A stretch of 64,000 bases of DNA from Cycas panzhihuaensis (GCA_023213395.1 CM041465.1:231639741-231703740); one strand, 5' to 3'; shown: positions 44,646-56,385, numbered from the stretch's first letter. The notes: generated from the letters alone by a model not told the origin. Made by a program: numbers and translations.

Positions 44646-45489
44646 CTATTTTCCTGAAGGAACATTAATTACAAAGTTTTCAAAGCTTGGAGAAGGTGTA
44701 CGGACAATTGTATGACTAACTATATGGACCTATACAGATGGAGGGGCAAAAGTGCTCAGAATTTGATGAAATTTTACTAGTAGGTGTGCAATTGTACGAA
44801 CATTGTTCTATCCCAGAGGAGTGTTGTCAAATTCCAATTATGAGAGTGGAAAAATGCAAAAATGCAGAGGCACAAGGTTGAGGCTTCAATTGCAGATTTC
44901 TCGGCCATTTTCTTCAAAATTGGTCTTCATCTCTTCTTTTTCATTAGATCTATCTTTCAAGTATAAATTTGTTGCATTTAATTTTGTGTTTTTTTAAAAT
45001 ACGAACAAAAGTCGATTTGAAACCATGGATGCCTTTCACAGTTCTGAGCCTGATTTATCTCAAACTAGAGATTCAATTAGAAAATCGAATATAGATCTGG
45101 ATAGGTATCGAAATGATCTTCAATCAAAGTCCAACTTCCATCTTTCACTTTTTGACTACACTATTCTGTACAACAGTATGATTGTATGAATTGATATAGT
45201 CCAAGGCAGATATTTATTTTTCAACGTTCTTTCTCATTTTAGATATATTCTCTTGTTGTTTAAAAGTTGAAGAAATCCTACTTGTCATTCTTAAAAAGAA
45301 AAGAAGAAAAAAGGAAAAAGAACAAAAAGGGCATTTTCATATTGTATTACAAGCATATAGCTGTAAGCCCAGACGACAGGTATACCTCGTAACAAAAAAC
45401 ATTTTTTTCTCATATTTATTGAAGTTAGTTGTTTGTCAAGCGGAACATGCCTCGGAGAGGTAAACATACTTTTTCTAAGGAAGAAATAG

Positions 45490-46540
45490 TTGAAGACTAG
45501 AGGAGCCTTCGTTGGCTTTCACACAAATGATGGAAACCCTACAACGACAAGCAAACACTCAAGCCCAGATGATGTAGAATATGATGACGATGTTTCGGTA
45601 AATGATGACACTACAGGCACAACAAACACAACTCTTACAAGCTCAACAAACTCAAGTTCCTACAACAGTTCCCATCCAACAATCATAGTTCCGATTGGAT
45701 ACAAAAATCTCCATTCCAAAGTTTGACGGTTCCATCAATGCTGGGACTTTAGATGGATGGTTTTAGAGCCTTGAGGCATATTTTAAGTTCCAAAATCTGA
45801 CTGATGCATAGAAGATTTGTGTGGCAAAGATATATATAACTGATCAGGCACTAATATGGTAGTAGACCCATACTAGAAATCTGCTTGCACATTAGAGACA
45901 GGCCATGACGTTGTGGAATGACTTAAGTAAGATCTTAGAAATAGCTTCTATCCAGTTGGATGTAAGGATGATCAAATAAAGAAGCGGTTGCACATTCATC
46001 AACACCCTGGACAAGCTGTATAACAGTACATTGACACTTTCCACAAATTATCCATTATGCTCGAAGTAACTGATGGTGAAAACATACTCAAATTGAAGTT
46101 TTTTGGAGAATTATCTCTATATCTACAAAGGGAGATGGAGTTGCTTGATATTCCTTCGCTTTGCTATGCTCTCAAGATGGAAAGCAAGATGCAAAGGAAG
46201 ACACCTCCACAATAGCAAGATTTGTCAGTTCAACACAAGCAACCTTTCAGTTAGAGGAAGGAAAATGATGCAACAGAACCTTTAGTAGCAGAAGAGGGAA
46301 AATACTGAACATTGCATAAATCTTGCAACCATTCCAATGAAGAATGTTGGAAGTAGGAGTAGTACAAAGCCAAAGTGAAGACCTTGGTAGTTGAAGAAGA
46401 AAACAACACACCGAATGAAGAAGCTAGCACATCAAACGACTTAGAAAAGATACTAGTTACAAATCCAACAGTGGTAAATCCCAATCTAGTCTTGATGGCA
46501 AAGGACTACAATGCTTTGCCCAGAGAAGTATTGTTTACTT
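45490..46540 (+). pseudogene. GYP-6 gag (broken)
   Basis: The frame at 45490-45726 is Thr/Ser/Asn-rich. Shifted frames then give the capsid: LKLKFFGELSLYLQREMELL and IPSLCYALKMESKMQRK (46090-46200). CNHSNEECWK near 46320-46350 is the remnant of a zinc knuckle. Several TAG stops interrupt it. Confidence 0.75.
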
Positions 46541-46549
46541 AGAATTGCC

Positions 46550-46980
46550 AAATTAAAGACCATGTTGTATGTGAATTATTGACAATGGCAATATGAAAAA
46601 TCTAGTATCGGAAAAACTTGTTAGGGAACTCAATCTCCCTACAGAGCCTCATCCCAATCCCTATACACTTGGATGGGTTCAAAAACTAATGAGAGCACCA
46701 TAGACAAAGATTGATAGAGTTTATCACGTAACATTTGTGATAGACCCTTAAATGGACACAACCACTTGTGATGTAGCTCCCATGGATTGCTATGAAACAC
46801 TTCTAGGGAGCCCTTATCAATATGATAGAAAGGCAGTATATTATGGGCATACTAGTGTATATCATTTACAAAAAGACAACAACACTTATGCACTTCATTC
46901 TTCATCCTCTCTAATTACTTCAAGGATGGGTACGCAAGCTGCCAAACTTACTAGTGTTGTTTGAGAAGGCACCAATCTAT
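46550..46980 (+). pseudogene. GYP-6 protease-like region
   Basis: It reads NGNMKNLVSEKLVRELNLPT then PHPNPYTLGWVQ and MDTTTCDVAPMDCYETLLG, collinear with GYP-4 at 37215-37470. It ends near 46960, where RT would be expected but is missing. Confidence 0.7.
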
Positions 46981-47129
46981 TTTTGAGGCTAGTGTCAATA
47001 TTAGGCACCCCACAGATACAAAAGTTTCTTTGGATAGTTTTGACCCATGAGAAAGGAGATTCCTCATCGATCAAGAGATCTATCCAAGAGCAAATAGATC
47101 ATTCTCATTTATTGTCAATGGGTGCACTT

Positions 47130-48180
47130 CTAATAGGTTCGCACCCAGCACGTGCAACACGACATTGCATTGTACCAAATGTATGCCATATTGAGGATGA
47201 CAGACTGCAATCCATGCGCAACACCCATGGAAATCAACTGCAACTTGGCAGTAGATAAAGGAGAACAACCTGTTGATGTCACTCTGTATAGACAACTGAT
47301 TGGTAGTCTAATTTACCTCACAGCCACCAGACCCGACATATCCTACTCAGTCAGAGTTGTCTCCAGGTACATACAGGAACCAAGAGTAAGACACTGGAAA
47401 GCCACTTGGAGGATACTAAGATATCTACGAGGAACAATCGATCTAAAACTAATCTACTCATGAAAAGGATCAGCAGAACTCATAGGATATTGTGACTCAG
47501 ATTGGGCAGGTGACAAAGAGCAGAGAAAATCCACCAGTGGCTACTGTTTTTTCTTGGGGCGCGTGGCAGTTCCATGGTGCAACAAAAAACAATCTACCGT
47601 TGCACTCTCTTCAATTGAAGTTTAGTATAAAGCAACTGTAACTGCAACTTGTGAAGCAGTATGGCTCGGATAACTCCTGATCGATTTGAATCAACCTCAA
47701 ATCCAAGTAACAACTTTGTATTGTGATAATGAGAGTACTATTAAATTGACCAAGAATCCAATTTATCATGCCAGAACCAAGCACATAGAAGTTCATCACC
47801 ACTTCATAAGGGAAAAGGTTCACAATAAAGAAATCAAGCTGGAGTAGTGTTCTACTGTAGAACAAATTGTAGATCTGTTGACAAAGTCATTAGCGAAAGA
47901 AAATTTTCAGTTTTCGAGAGACAAAATAGGATTGAGAGAGATAAAACATTAAGAGAGGGTGTTAAGAGGTAATGTTTTATCTAAGCATTACAAAGGGTCA
48001 TTAATAAACCCTTAATTATGTATCTCACACGTGAATGTGACGTGTCATGTCTTTAGAAGTCGGTTTCAAAACATGTCATAACGGTTACAAGTCTCCTTGT
48101 ATTTTTAAGAGATCATCTCCTCAATAAGAATTGGTTCAGTTCTACTCATTAGCCTTTTGCCCCTTTGAATTAAATCAACA
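47130..48180 (+). mobile_element. COP-3: 3' end of a copia element (RT end, RNase H, 3' LTR)
   Basis: The frame at 47152-47463 contains MTDCNPCATPMEINCNL and TLYRQLIGSLIYLTATRPDI. RNase H follows after a stop: YCDSDWAGDKEQRKSTSGYC (47490-47550) and 'YHARTKHIEVHHHFIREKV' (47765-47820). The PPT AAGAGAGGG (47951-47959) leads into an LTR beginning TGTTAAGAGG. Sequence and PPT link it to COP-2 and COP-4. Everything upstream of the RT C-terminus is missing, replaced by GYP-6. Confidence 0.85.
47960..48180 (+). repeat. COP-3 3' LTR (~221 bp, right end approximate)
   Basis: It starts TGTTAAGAGGTAATG. The end is placed at AATCAACA on the basis of the CA rule and similar length to related LTRs; no second copy exists to prove it. 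Confidence 0.7.
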
Positions 48181-49070
48181 TTTATATTGTTCATTCTTGT
48201 GGGTTGTAACATTTAGAAGACCAACATGCAAGTTTCCTCTCCATCCCATTGACCACATGCTCCTCGATGTTCAACATGGAAGCACTAGAATTGAAAGTAG
48301 TTTTAAGGAATTTAACAATCACGTTCGATTTGATTTAGATCCATTTGTACTCCCTTAGCCATTTAGACTTGTCCCTTGGAGATTAAAAGGCAACGTGCTA
48401 TCTCCCCCCATTCAATCTTTAGAGCGAGAGGCTAAGCACAAGGTTTGAACAACGTCAAGGGCCTGCTTAACCTACTTTGGCTTAGTCTCTATAAGCGATT
48501 CATCTACAAAGTGGCCATTGACCATTTGATTTCCTGTGTTTCTTGGCAGCTCAATTTGTTTGAGGCATTTCCAATTCACTCTTCAGCACTAAATATCCCA
48601 AAGCATCAACTAGAAACGCATAGAGGGAAGGGGTGAGTGGATAGCCTTGTGTAATAGAGCGCCCTAGTTGCATTGGCCTTGTAGATGCACCATTAATGGA
48701 TAAGTAGGTAGAGGCTTCCTCAAATAGTATTTTCATCATTCTTACAAATTTATTGCCAAAACCCAAGGCCTCCAACAATTTTGAAAATAAAAGATCACCC
48801 TATTAGATCGTAGGTTTTTTCAAAATTAATTTTCATGAATATAGTGTCTTGGGATGATATTTTGGCCCATTCCATACCTCCCCAAATAGCTGTAATATTA
48901 TCCTAAATATATTGAGCTTTGATTAAAGCTGTCTACCGTGGTCTTACCACCTTAGGAAGAATATGTCTGATCCTCTTAGCTAATGTCTTGGTCAGATTTT
49001 TTGTAAGGGACATTCAATAGGGCTATAGGCTACCAACTTGTAATCAATTCTGGATTGTCATGCTTGGGAA
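48181..49070 (-). pseudogene. LINE (non-LTR) reverse transcriptase relic, downstream part
   Basis: The - strand frame at 48551-48778 reads LGFGNKFVRMMKILFEEAST, then LSINGASTRPMQLGRSITQG and YPLTPSLYAFLVDALGYL. This is the plant L1-type RT block ('GFG..w...i......s....vNG.....f...rGvrQG.PLSP.Lf....d.l'). Upstream (49070-48780) broken frames give the 'SWXPIALLNVPYKI' and 'FEKTYDLI' segments. The reading is split by COP-4 and its start is at 59581-59985. LINEs insert by target-primed reverse transcription. No poly-A tail was located. Confidence 0.85.
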
Positions 49071-49309
49071 TGTTACACAAAATAACTCAGACGACATGAG
49101 AATTAGATGGAAAGTATGAAGAATCACTTGTATTAGCTTGGAGACAATGTCTCTATAAATACATAACTGATTTTTGACCATTGCAAAGTGATGTGTAACT
49201 GACTCTTCTCTACATGACAAGTGTCACAATATAAGGTGAGAATTACATTATGAGGTGGGGTGCAACATTACTCCCTTTTCCTAGTAAGATAAAGCATTAT
49301 GTCCTAACA
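49071..49309 (-). repeat. COP-4 3' LTR (239 bp)
   Basis: It lies left of the coding region on the - strand. It carries about 24 bp ('tgtgtaactgactcttctc' and a few more bases, about 49190-49213) absent from the 5' LTR. Confidence 0.93.
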
Positions 49310-49339
49310 CCCTCTCTTAATGTTTTATCTCTTTCAACC

Positions 49340-51063
49340 CAATTTTACTTCTTAGATTTTGAAATCTCTCTTTTCCAAGAGGTTTTGTCATGAGATCAGT
49401 AATTTGCTCTGACGAGGGACAATATTCTAAATCAATTTCTTTATTGTACACCTTCTCTCTTATGAAGTGATGGTGTACTTTTATATGTTTTGTTCTAGGA
49501 TGCAGAACTAGATTCTTGATGAGCTTTATTGCAGTTTGGTTGTCACGGAATAAGATTGTTACTTGGTTCTATTTTTCTTCTACTACAGCAAGAATTGTCT
49601 TAACCATATTGCTTCACATGTGGCTGTTATGATGGCCTTGTACTCAACTTCAGTTGATGAAAGTGCCATGGTGGATTGATTTTTATTGCATCGGGAAATG
49701 ATTGTTGATCCCAAGAAGAAGCAATATCCACTTGTAGACTTCCTTTGTTCCTTGTCGCTTGCCCAATCTGAGTTATAGTAACCTGTCAATTCTGCTGCTC
49801 CTTTGTTGGAATAAATTAATTTGAGATCTTTTGTACGCTATAGGTAGCTTAATATTCTTTTGGCGACATTCCAATGACGTAGTCTAGGTTCCTGCATATA
49901 TCTGGATACCATCCCTACCGAATATGAGATGTCGGGTCTAGTTGCTGTAAGATATACCAGGTTGCTAACCAGTTGTCTATACAAGACAGTATCTGCAGCT
50001 TGTTCTTCCTTTCTACTACTAAATTACAACTTTCTTCCATGGGTGTTGCACATGGATTATAGTCTGCCATCTAGAATCTGATCAAAAGATCTGTTATGTA
50101 TTTCTTTTGTGGCAAGGCAATATAATTTTGTTGCTGGTCCACCTCTATTCCTAAATAGTAGTTCAGGAGCCCTAGATCTGTCATTTCAAACTTTTTTTCT
50201 AGTTCTATTTTTAATGTTTTTGACAGATTCTTCATCATTTCCTGTGAGAATCATGTCATCTACATAAACAACAATAATTGTGATTCATCCATTTCTTTTC
50301 CTTGTATGTAAGTTGGAGTTAGAGCTGCACTTTTGAAATCCATTTTGACACAAGTGCTTATCCAATTTTGCATACCAAGCTCGAGGAGCTTGCTTTAACT
50401 CGTATAAAGCCTTTTTGAGTTTTCACACCAGATGTTATTCTTCCTTTTTGACATACCCTTCTATTTGAGTCATGTAGGCTTCCTCTTCTAGATCACCGTT
50501 CAAAAGGCACTTTTTACATCAAGTTGAAAGATTTTCCATTTGTTTAGGGCTGCTAAAGCAATAACTGTTCTTATAGTGTTCATTTTAGCTACTGGAGAAA
50601 ATGTTTCTTCGAAATGAACACCAACTGTTTGAGTATACCCTTTTGCAATAAGGCTTGCCTTATATTTGTCTATTTTTCCACTAGCTCCTTCTTTGATTTT
50701 GTAGACCCATTTGCAATTTACTATAGGCTTGTTGGGAGGCAATTCCACTAGTTCCCATGTTTGGTTTTTAATGATGGAATTCATCTCTGAATTCATGGCT
50801 TCTTTCCATCTTAGATGATCCTAGGCTTCATGAAAGGAATGAGGCTCAGCTCAGCTAAGTAATGCTTTAGGATTTTGGCTCCTTGTTTTGTGTTCAAGTA
50901 CATTTCCTCCTTCCTCAATTGTTTTGATTAGCCATTTAGGTAATTTCTTCTCTTTCCTCATTGATTCTTCTGGTAGTTGTTCTATAGATGTAGTTTCTTG
51001 TGTAATTTCTGTTAACGATTCTGCAAGGGGCACTCCTCTGTGGTGACTTCTGACACTTCTTCT
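49340..51063 (-). pseudogene. COP-4 reverse transcriptase and RNase H (broken)
   Basis: From right to left: linker and KLPKWLIKTIEEGGNVLEHK (51033-50851), then 50796-50500 with NQTWELVELPPNKPIVNCKW, LIAKGYTQTVGVHFEETFSP and IFQLDVKSAF. After a frameshift LKKALYELKQAPRAWYAKLD and VVYVDDMILTGND (about 50270-50240, catalytic box intact) follow. RNase H at 49789-49583 shows YNSDWASDKEQRKSTSGYCF and MALSSTEVEYKAI. Breaks are frequent, so no polyprotein is possible. Confidence 0.88.
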
Positions 51064-51701
51064 TGTTGAGAAGACAAAGTCCTAATAACCTGAAACTGCC
51101 ACCAAGATCTAAATTATTTTGCAACTAGTTATAGGAATCAAAATTGAAATTTAACGTGCAAGTTCCTAAACCAGAGATAATACAATAAAATAAATAAGAA
51201 AGCCAAAGTATCACATATACACCCGATATAACGTGGTATAACCCTAGCAATGTGCTAGGGAAACATCCACACAAGGAAGGTATTGATGTTTATTATCAAA
51301 GAATGGAGAAATGTACACAATTTGTAGTAGAATGCTCACAGCAACAACAACCAACCGCTCAACTCTTCACAGTATATGCAATACATTGAACATCATCAAC
51401 TTAATGAAAAAACACCCTAAATCAGGCTATATGAGACAGTCATACAAGGCACAAATCTCGACCATAGAATCTAAGGGTATTTTGAGCGAATGACTCTGAT
51501 TCTCTTTACAATTTAGTATGCTTTTCAGTGCTAGCTTTTTGGGTCGGGGGCTATCGCCCCCAAAACCCCTCTTCTTGGGCGTTTTGGCCTCACCCCCTTG
51601 GGGGCTCCCTTTGGAACGCCTATGGAGGTTTTGGGAGGAAACCGCGCTGCTAACCTGTCAAAATTTTAGCCTCCAAAACATTGTTGTCACATTATTTAAC
51701 A
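51064..51701 (-). repeat. COP-5 3' LTR (638 bp)
   Basis: It is collinear with 55739-56385. It includes a GC-rich segment (51541-51650) with GGGGGC..GCCCCC inverted pairs in an otherwise AT-rich LTR. Confidence 0.93.
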
Positions 51702-51782
51702 ATCTCGACCTTGACAACAATTTACTTGATACCTTTCCTAAACCATTCATCACCTTTTCTGCAAGCCAAGAGAAGTCAAACA

Positions 51783-52295
51783 CCATTTGAACTTCTCTAA
51801 TAGTAGTAGTTTTGGGAACATATCAGCACAATTTTGTTTTGTGTTAACCTTCTCAAGTGCCACTCCACCTGCTTCCACAATCTGTCTAACAAAATGGTAC
51901 TTAAGAGCAATATGCTTTGTCCTACTATAATAAGCTGGATTCTTTGCTAAGTAAATGGCACTTTGACTGTCACAAAATACCTTTACCTTTTCCTGTTTCC
52001 TTCCAAGCTCAACCAATAGACCCTGCAACCAGATTGCTTCTTTGCAAGCATGTGCTGTAGCAACATATTCAACTTCTGTAGTCGATAATGCAATTGTGCT
52101 CTGCAATTTTGACATCCAACTAACTGGACCATTTGCAAGGGTAAATACATAACCTGAAGTAGACCTTCTCTTATCTAAATCTCCTGCAAAGTCTGAATCG
52201 ATATATCCACAAACCTGATTACCTGTGCCTCCAAAGGTAATGCAATAGTCACTTGTGCCTCTCAATACCGAAGTACCCATTTCACTGTTGCCCAA
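51783..52295 (-). pseudogene. COP-5 RNase H
   Basis: The open frame at 51750-52295 reads YIDSDFAGDLDKRRSTSGYV, then TIALSTTEVEYVATAHACKE, VFCDSQSAIYLAKNPAYYSR, TKHIALKYHFVRQIVEAGG and ADMFPKLLLLEKF, ending LTSLGLQKR. The DEDD-type acidic residues of copia RNase H (D of SDFAG, E of TEVEY, D of CDSQSA) are present. The domain is uninterrupted, but it is out of frame with the preceding RT ORF by a small shift near 52290. Confidence 0.88.
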
Positions 52296-53060
52296 TGTTG
52301 CTTTCCTGGATTTGCCATAAACTTGCTAAGTACACCGACTGTATGTGAAATGTCAGGTCTTGTACATACCATGGCATACATCAAACTTCCTACTGCACTA
52401 GCATAAGGCACACGAGACATATAATCCTTTTCTTCTTCATTATTAGCACTCATACTCGAAGAAAACTTGAAATGGGAAGCCAACGAGATACTCATTGGTT
52501 TCACATTTGCCATACCAAACCTGGTTAGCACCTTTTCCACATATTTCTGCTGTGATAACCATAGCTTACCATTTTTCCTATCTCTATGTATCTCCATACC
52601 TAAGATTTGTTTTGCAACTCCTAGATCCTTCATATCAAAAGTCCTAGCCAATTGAGACTTTAACTTATTGATTTCTTCCGTGCTATTGCTTGCAACCAGC
52701 ATGTCATCGACATACAATACCAAGATAATGAATAATCCATTGTCCAAGAATTTAAAGTAGAGACAATGATCATACTCACTTCTTTTGAAATTTTGGCTCT
52801 CCATGAAGGCATCAAACTTCTTGTACCATTGCCTGGGTGATTGCTTTAGGCCATACAATGATTTCTTGAGCCTACAAACAAGTCTTTTCCTGCCATCCTG
52901 TACAAACCCTTCTAGCTGATCCATATATATCTCCTCATCTAAATCTCCATGTAGAAAAGTTGTTTTTACATCTAACTGCTCCAACTCCAAATCAAGAGAA
53001 GCTACGAATGCTAATAGAACTTGAATTGAAACAAGTTTGACAATTGGTGAAAAGATTTCA
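52262..53060 (-). pseudogene. COP-5 reverse transcriptase (long open part)
   Basis: The frame at 52262-52990 (242 aa) begins MELEQLDVKTTFLHGDLDEE and contains CRLKKSLYGLKQSPRQWYKK, the catalytic LYVDDMLVASN (about 52717-52690), MKDLGVAKQILGMEIHRD, VPYASAVGSLMYAMVCTRPD and HWATVKWVLRY. Upstream of 52990 the normal start of RT lies in another frame (about 53250-53000: FKKKTDVEGKVDKYRARLVA-like). The catalytic aspartates are kept. The frameshift upstream prevents a full protein. Confidence 0.88.
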
Positions 53061-53260
53061 TGAAAGTCAATACCTGTTTTCTATGCAAAGCCTTTAGCCA
53101 CTAGTCTTGCCCTGTATTTGTCAACCTTTCCTTCAACATCCGTTTTCTTCTTGAAAACCCACCTACAACCAACAGTCTTCCCGCCATGTGGAAGTTCTAC
53201 CAAGTCCCATGAATTATTTTTCTTCAATGTATTTATCTTTTCCTGCATAGCCCTCTTCCA

Positions 53261-53640
53261 CTACTTACTATGGATGTCATCTACTGCTTCCTGATAGCAT
53301 GTAGGCTTACCATCATTAGAAACCAAAGCAATAGAAATAGAAGGGTTATACCTGTCAGGTGGATGACTAACTCTTGTAGTTCTTCTAACAGTTGGTGGAG
53401 TGTCCACATACTCCTGTAAATCTGTTGTAGATTCATCTTCAGAAAGATCTTCCTGCTCTTCTGTTTCCAAAGATGGCTGGGTTTCAAGCTTGACCTGTTG
53501 ATGTTCAACTTTCTGCTCCTATTTCACTTCAACTTCTACACTTTCTGATTTTAGAAAGGGAGATTCTTCAAATACAACATCTCTGTTAATAGTGATTTTG
53601 TGGGCAGTAGGATCCCATGACCTGTATCCCATCACACCAT
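53261..53640 (-). pseudogene. COP-5 integrase-RT linker
   Basis: The frame at 53261-53470 is acidic (ETEEQEDLSEDESTTDLQEY) then RRTTRVSHPPDRYNPS and ends EAVDDIHSK, the usual region before 'W..AM..E'. A stop follows. Confidence 0.7.
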
Positions 53641-54936
53641 CTCTATCACCAAAACCAACAAAGATACATCTCTTGAATTTGGGTCTAACTTTGAACGTCG
53701 ACTTTTATCAGTCAAGGCATAAGCATCACAACCAAAAACTTTCAAATTTAAATAGTCACATGGATGTCCAGTCCATACCTCTTCAGGAATCTTGCAATCT
53801 ATTGCAAGTGATGGTGACCCGTTTACCAAATAACAAGCTGTTTGAACAACTTCTGCCCATAAGCCCTGCTCCACTCCTGCATTACTTAGCATGCTTCTTG
53901 CTCTTTCCAAGAGTGTCCTATTCATGCACTCAGCTATGCCATTCTGCTACGGAGTATAGCTAGTGGTCTTATGCCTTTCGATCCTAGCTTCTCTGCAATA
54001 GTTCTCAAACTCGAAGGAGTTGAACTCACCTCCATTGTCAGTTCTTAAACATTTGATTGGCCTGCCAGTGCTCTTCTCAACTAGAGCCTTGAACTGCTTA
54101 AACACACAGAAAACTTCAGATTTCCTTTTCAAAAAATAGACCCATACCCTTTTGGAGTAATCATCTATAAATGTGACAAAATACAATGATCTTTCATAAG
54201 GTATTGTAGGGGTTGGTCCCCACACATCTGAATGTACATAATCCATAACATCTTTACTAGTGTGACTCCCTACTTTAAACCTGAGTCTACACTGCTTTTC
54301 AAAAATACAATGTTTGCAAAAAGCCAAATCTGAAAGCTGTAAGTTAGGAAGTAACTTACAGTTCATCAACACCATAAGTCCTCTCTCACTCATGTGCCCA
54401 AGTCTTTGATACCATAAATGCGCTGGATCTTCTGCAGTCTTTGATATTGTAGCTGCATGGCTGACATCTGTACTTTCCACTAAAATGTAAAGGTTTCCTT
54501 TTTTTAAGGCTTTCATAACAGCCAAGGCGCCTTTTGACACCCTTAAGACTCCTTCATGACCTATGTACTTGTAACCACCAGAATCTAGTTCACCTAAGGA
54601 AATCAAATTCCTTTTCAGATCAGGTACATGTCTAACTTCTGTTAATGTTCTCACTACACCATTAAACATTTTAATTCTGATGCTACCAATGCCCACTGTC
54701 TTACAAGAAACTTCATTTCCCATAAGCACATCACCACCATCAAGAGGTTGGTACGATGAAAACCAACTCTTGTGTGGACACGTGGTGTGAGGCACCCGAA
54801 TCCAATAACCAATCAGGATGATAATGGGAAACATTACAAGCAACCAAGACATCATCATATGTACCTTGATTCGACTCCACTTGATTAGTCCTTGGCAGGA
54901 TCTTCCTTTTTCTGGAACTCCTTCCTTTTGTAGCAA
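53632..54936 (-). pseudogene. COP-5 protease end and integrase
   Basis: Frame 53947-54936 (329 aa) covers the Gag-pre-integrase region (HLWYQRLGHMSERGL, C-K-H-C-I-F-E-K-Q: an intact H-x-H-x-C-x2-C zinc domain) and the integrase core YVHSDVWGP, YFVTFIDDYSKRVWVYFLKR, IKCLRTDNGGEF. It ends SYTP with a TAG stop where a Gln codon is expected. The next frame, 53632-53925, continues MNRTLLERARSM, GLWAEVVQTACYLVN and EVWTGHP..LKVFGCDAYA. All three catalytic positions (D, D, E region) appear present, but the stop splits the protein. Confidence 0.88.
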
Positions 54937-55670
54937 TCCTTCTTGAGGTGACCTGTCTTATTACACTGCCAACATTTGAGTTTACTCTTCTTGCCTTTTG
55001 ACTTTGACCTCGATGTGTCCTGGAGCTTTGTCCTCTCTCAATTGTTCTACCCCTTGCTGTCATAGCTTCTAGTGTGGACGTTTCAAGACTAGACTTCCTC
55101 CTCACTTCTTCTATCAGCAAAGCACTCACAACAGAATCATAGTCTAATTTATCTGTAGTGCTAAAACTAATTGAGGTGACAATATTATCCTAGGATTCTG
55201 GTAATGAACATAACGAGGTAACATCCTTGTCCTCATCCTCAATCGTGACATCGATACTAGCCAATTGATAAATAAGAGTATTGAAAACATTTAAATGATC
55301 AGCAATTTTTGTACCTTCCTTCATTCGCAATGAGTACAATTGCCTCTTCAAGTAGATTTGATTCGTCACTGATTTGGTCATATACAAGCCTTCCAATCGG
55401 GTCCATAATCCTGCTGTTGTCTACTCCCTGCAATGTCAAATAGAACTTCATCTGGCAAGCATAATCGTATTGTGCTAAGAGCCCTTTTGTCTAGATCGTC
55501 CCATTCGTCATCGTCCATCCTTGCGAGTTTCTTCGATTTGCCTGCAAGAGCTCTGTACAAACCTTGTTGTACTAGAACATCATACGCTTTCAACTTCCAT
55601 AACTCGAAATTGTTCTTGCCATTGAATTTCTCAACCTCAAACTTTGCATTCGCCAGTTTCACCATTTGGT
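54740..55670 (-). pseudogene. COP-5 gag and protease active site
   Basis: Gag opens at 55665 (MVKLANAKFEVEKFNGKNNF, then ELWKLKAYDVLVQQGL). It shifts frame near 55400 and continues YLKRQLYSLRMKEGTKIADH, then IEEVRRKSS. Near 54985-54945 a frame gives an intact knuckle C-W-Q-C-N-K-T-G-H-L-K-K-D-C. Near 54810-54780 the protease site DWLLDSGASHHVS is intact. These pieces lie in different frames, so small indels have accumulated. Confidence 0.85.
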
Positions 55671-55724
55671 GTAGGAAAAAGCCGACACCAAAACCTTCAT
55701 TAACTCGCTACAAAAATAAAAGTG

Positions 55725-55736
55725 GCTTTGATACCA
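55725..55736 (-). other. COP-5 primer-binding site
   Basis: The + strand reads GCTTTGATACCA, so the - strand reads TGGTATCAAAGC, two bases from the 5' LTR. NLTR-1 uses the same variant. Confidence 0.9.
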
Positions 55737-55738
55737 CT

Positions 55739-56385
55739 TGTTGAGAAGACAAAGTCCCAATTACCTGAAATCGCTACCAAGATCTAAAAACTATTTTGCA
55801 ACTAGTTATAGGAATCGAAACTAAAATTTAACATGCAAGTTTTTAAACCAGAGATAATACAATAAAATGAATAAGAAAGCCAAGGCATCACATATACACC
55901 TGATATAACGTGGTAAACCCTAGTAGTGTGCTAGGGAAACATCCACACAGAAAAGGTATCGATCTTTATTATCAAAAAATGGAGAAATGTACACAATCTA
56001 TAGCAGAATGCTGACAGCAACAACAACCGGTTGCCCAACTCTTCATAGTATATCCAATACATCGAACACCATCAACCTAATAAAAAAATACCCTAAATCG
56101 GGCTATATGAGAGAGTCATACAAGGCACAAATCTGGACCATAGAATCTAGGGTATTTTGAGCGAACGACTCTGATTCTCTTTACAATTTAGTATGCTTTT
56201 CAGTGCTAGCTTTTTGGGTTGGGGGCTATTGCCCCCGAACCCCTTCTTTGTGGGGGGTGTCAGAACGCCCACCCTGACCAAGGGGCTCCATATGGAACCC
56301 CCCGAGGAAGTTGGCGGGGGGGGAATCGCATTGCCAACCTGTCAAAATTTTAGCCTCCAAAACATTGTTGTCACATTATCTAACA
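55739..56385 (-). repeat. COP-5 5' LTR (647 bp)
   Basis: It is collinear with 51064-51701. It shares the GC-rich inverted segment (56218-56335), which here has diverged in its middle. Confidence 0.93.

Larger units (their letters stand above)
44254..46980 (+). mobile_element. GYP-6: 5' half of a + strand gypsy element (LTR, gag, protease)
   Basis: A 376-bp LTR (44254-44629) is followed by a PBS, a leader, gag and a protease-like region homologous to GYP-4. No RT or integrase of this element follows. Instead the sequence passes into the 3' end of a copia element near 47.0-47.1 kb. No second LTR of this type is present to the right. Confidence 0.8.
51064..56385 (-). mobile_element. COP-5: - strand Ty1/copia element nested in COP-4 (5.3 kb)
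   Basis: LTRs 51064-51701 and 55739-56385 begin TGTTGAGAAGACAAAG and end TTAACA/CTAACA on the + strand. Perfect 5-bp duplications CTTCT lie at 51059-51063 and 56386-56390. The interior, read on the - strand, holds PBS, gag, knuckle, protease, integrase, RT and RNase H. The wording of RT and RNase H (VPYASAVGSLMYAMVCTRPD) resembles the Tork/Tnt1 lineage, distinct from COP-2/3/4. It is the element with the most complete set of domains in the window, but several frameshifts remain. Confidence 0.95.

Noticed and set aside
46983-47295. Frames overlapping the GYP-6/COP-3 join as a novel fusion protein
   Set aside because: The 91-aa + strand frame is out of phase with the COP-3 RT frame and carries no motif; it is not evidence for a functional fusion.
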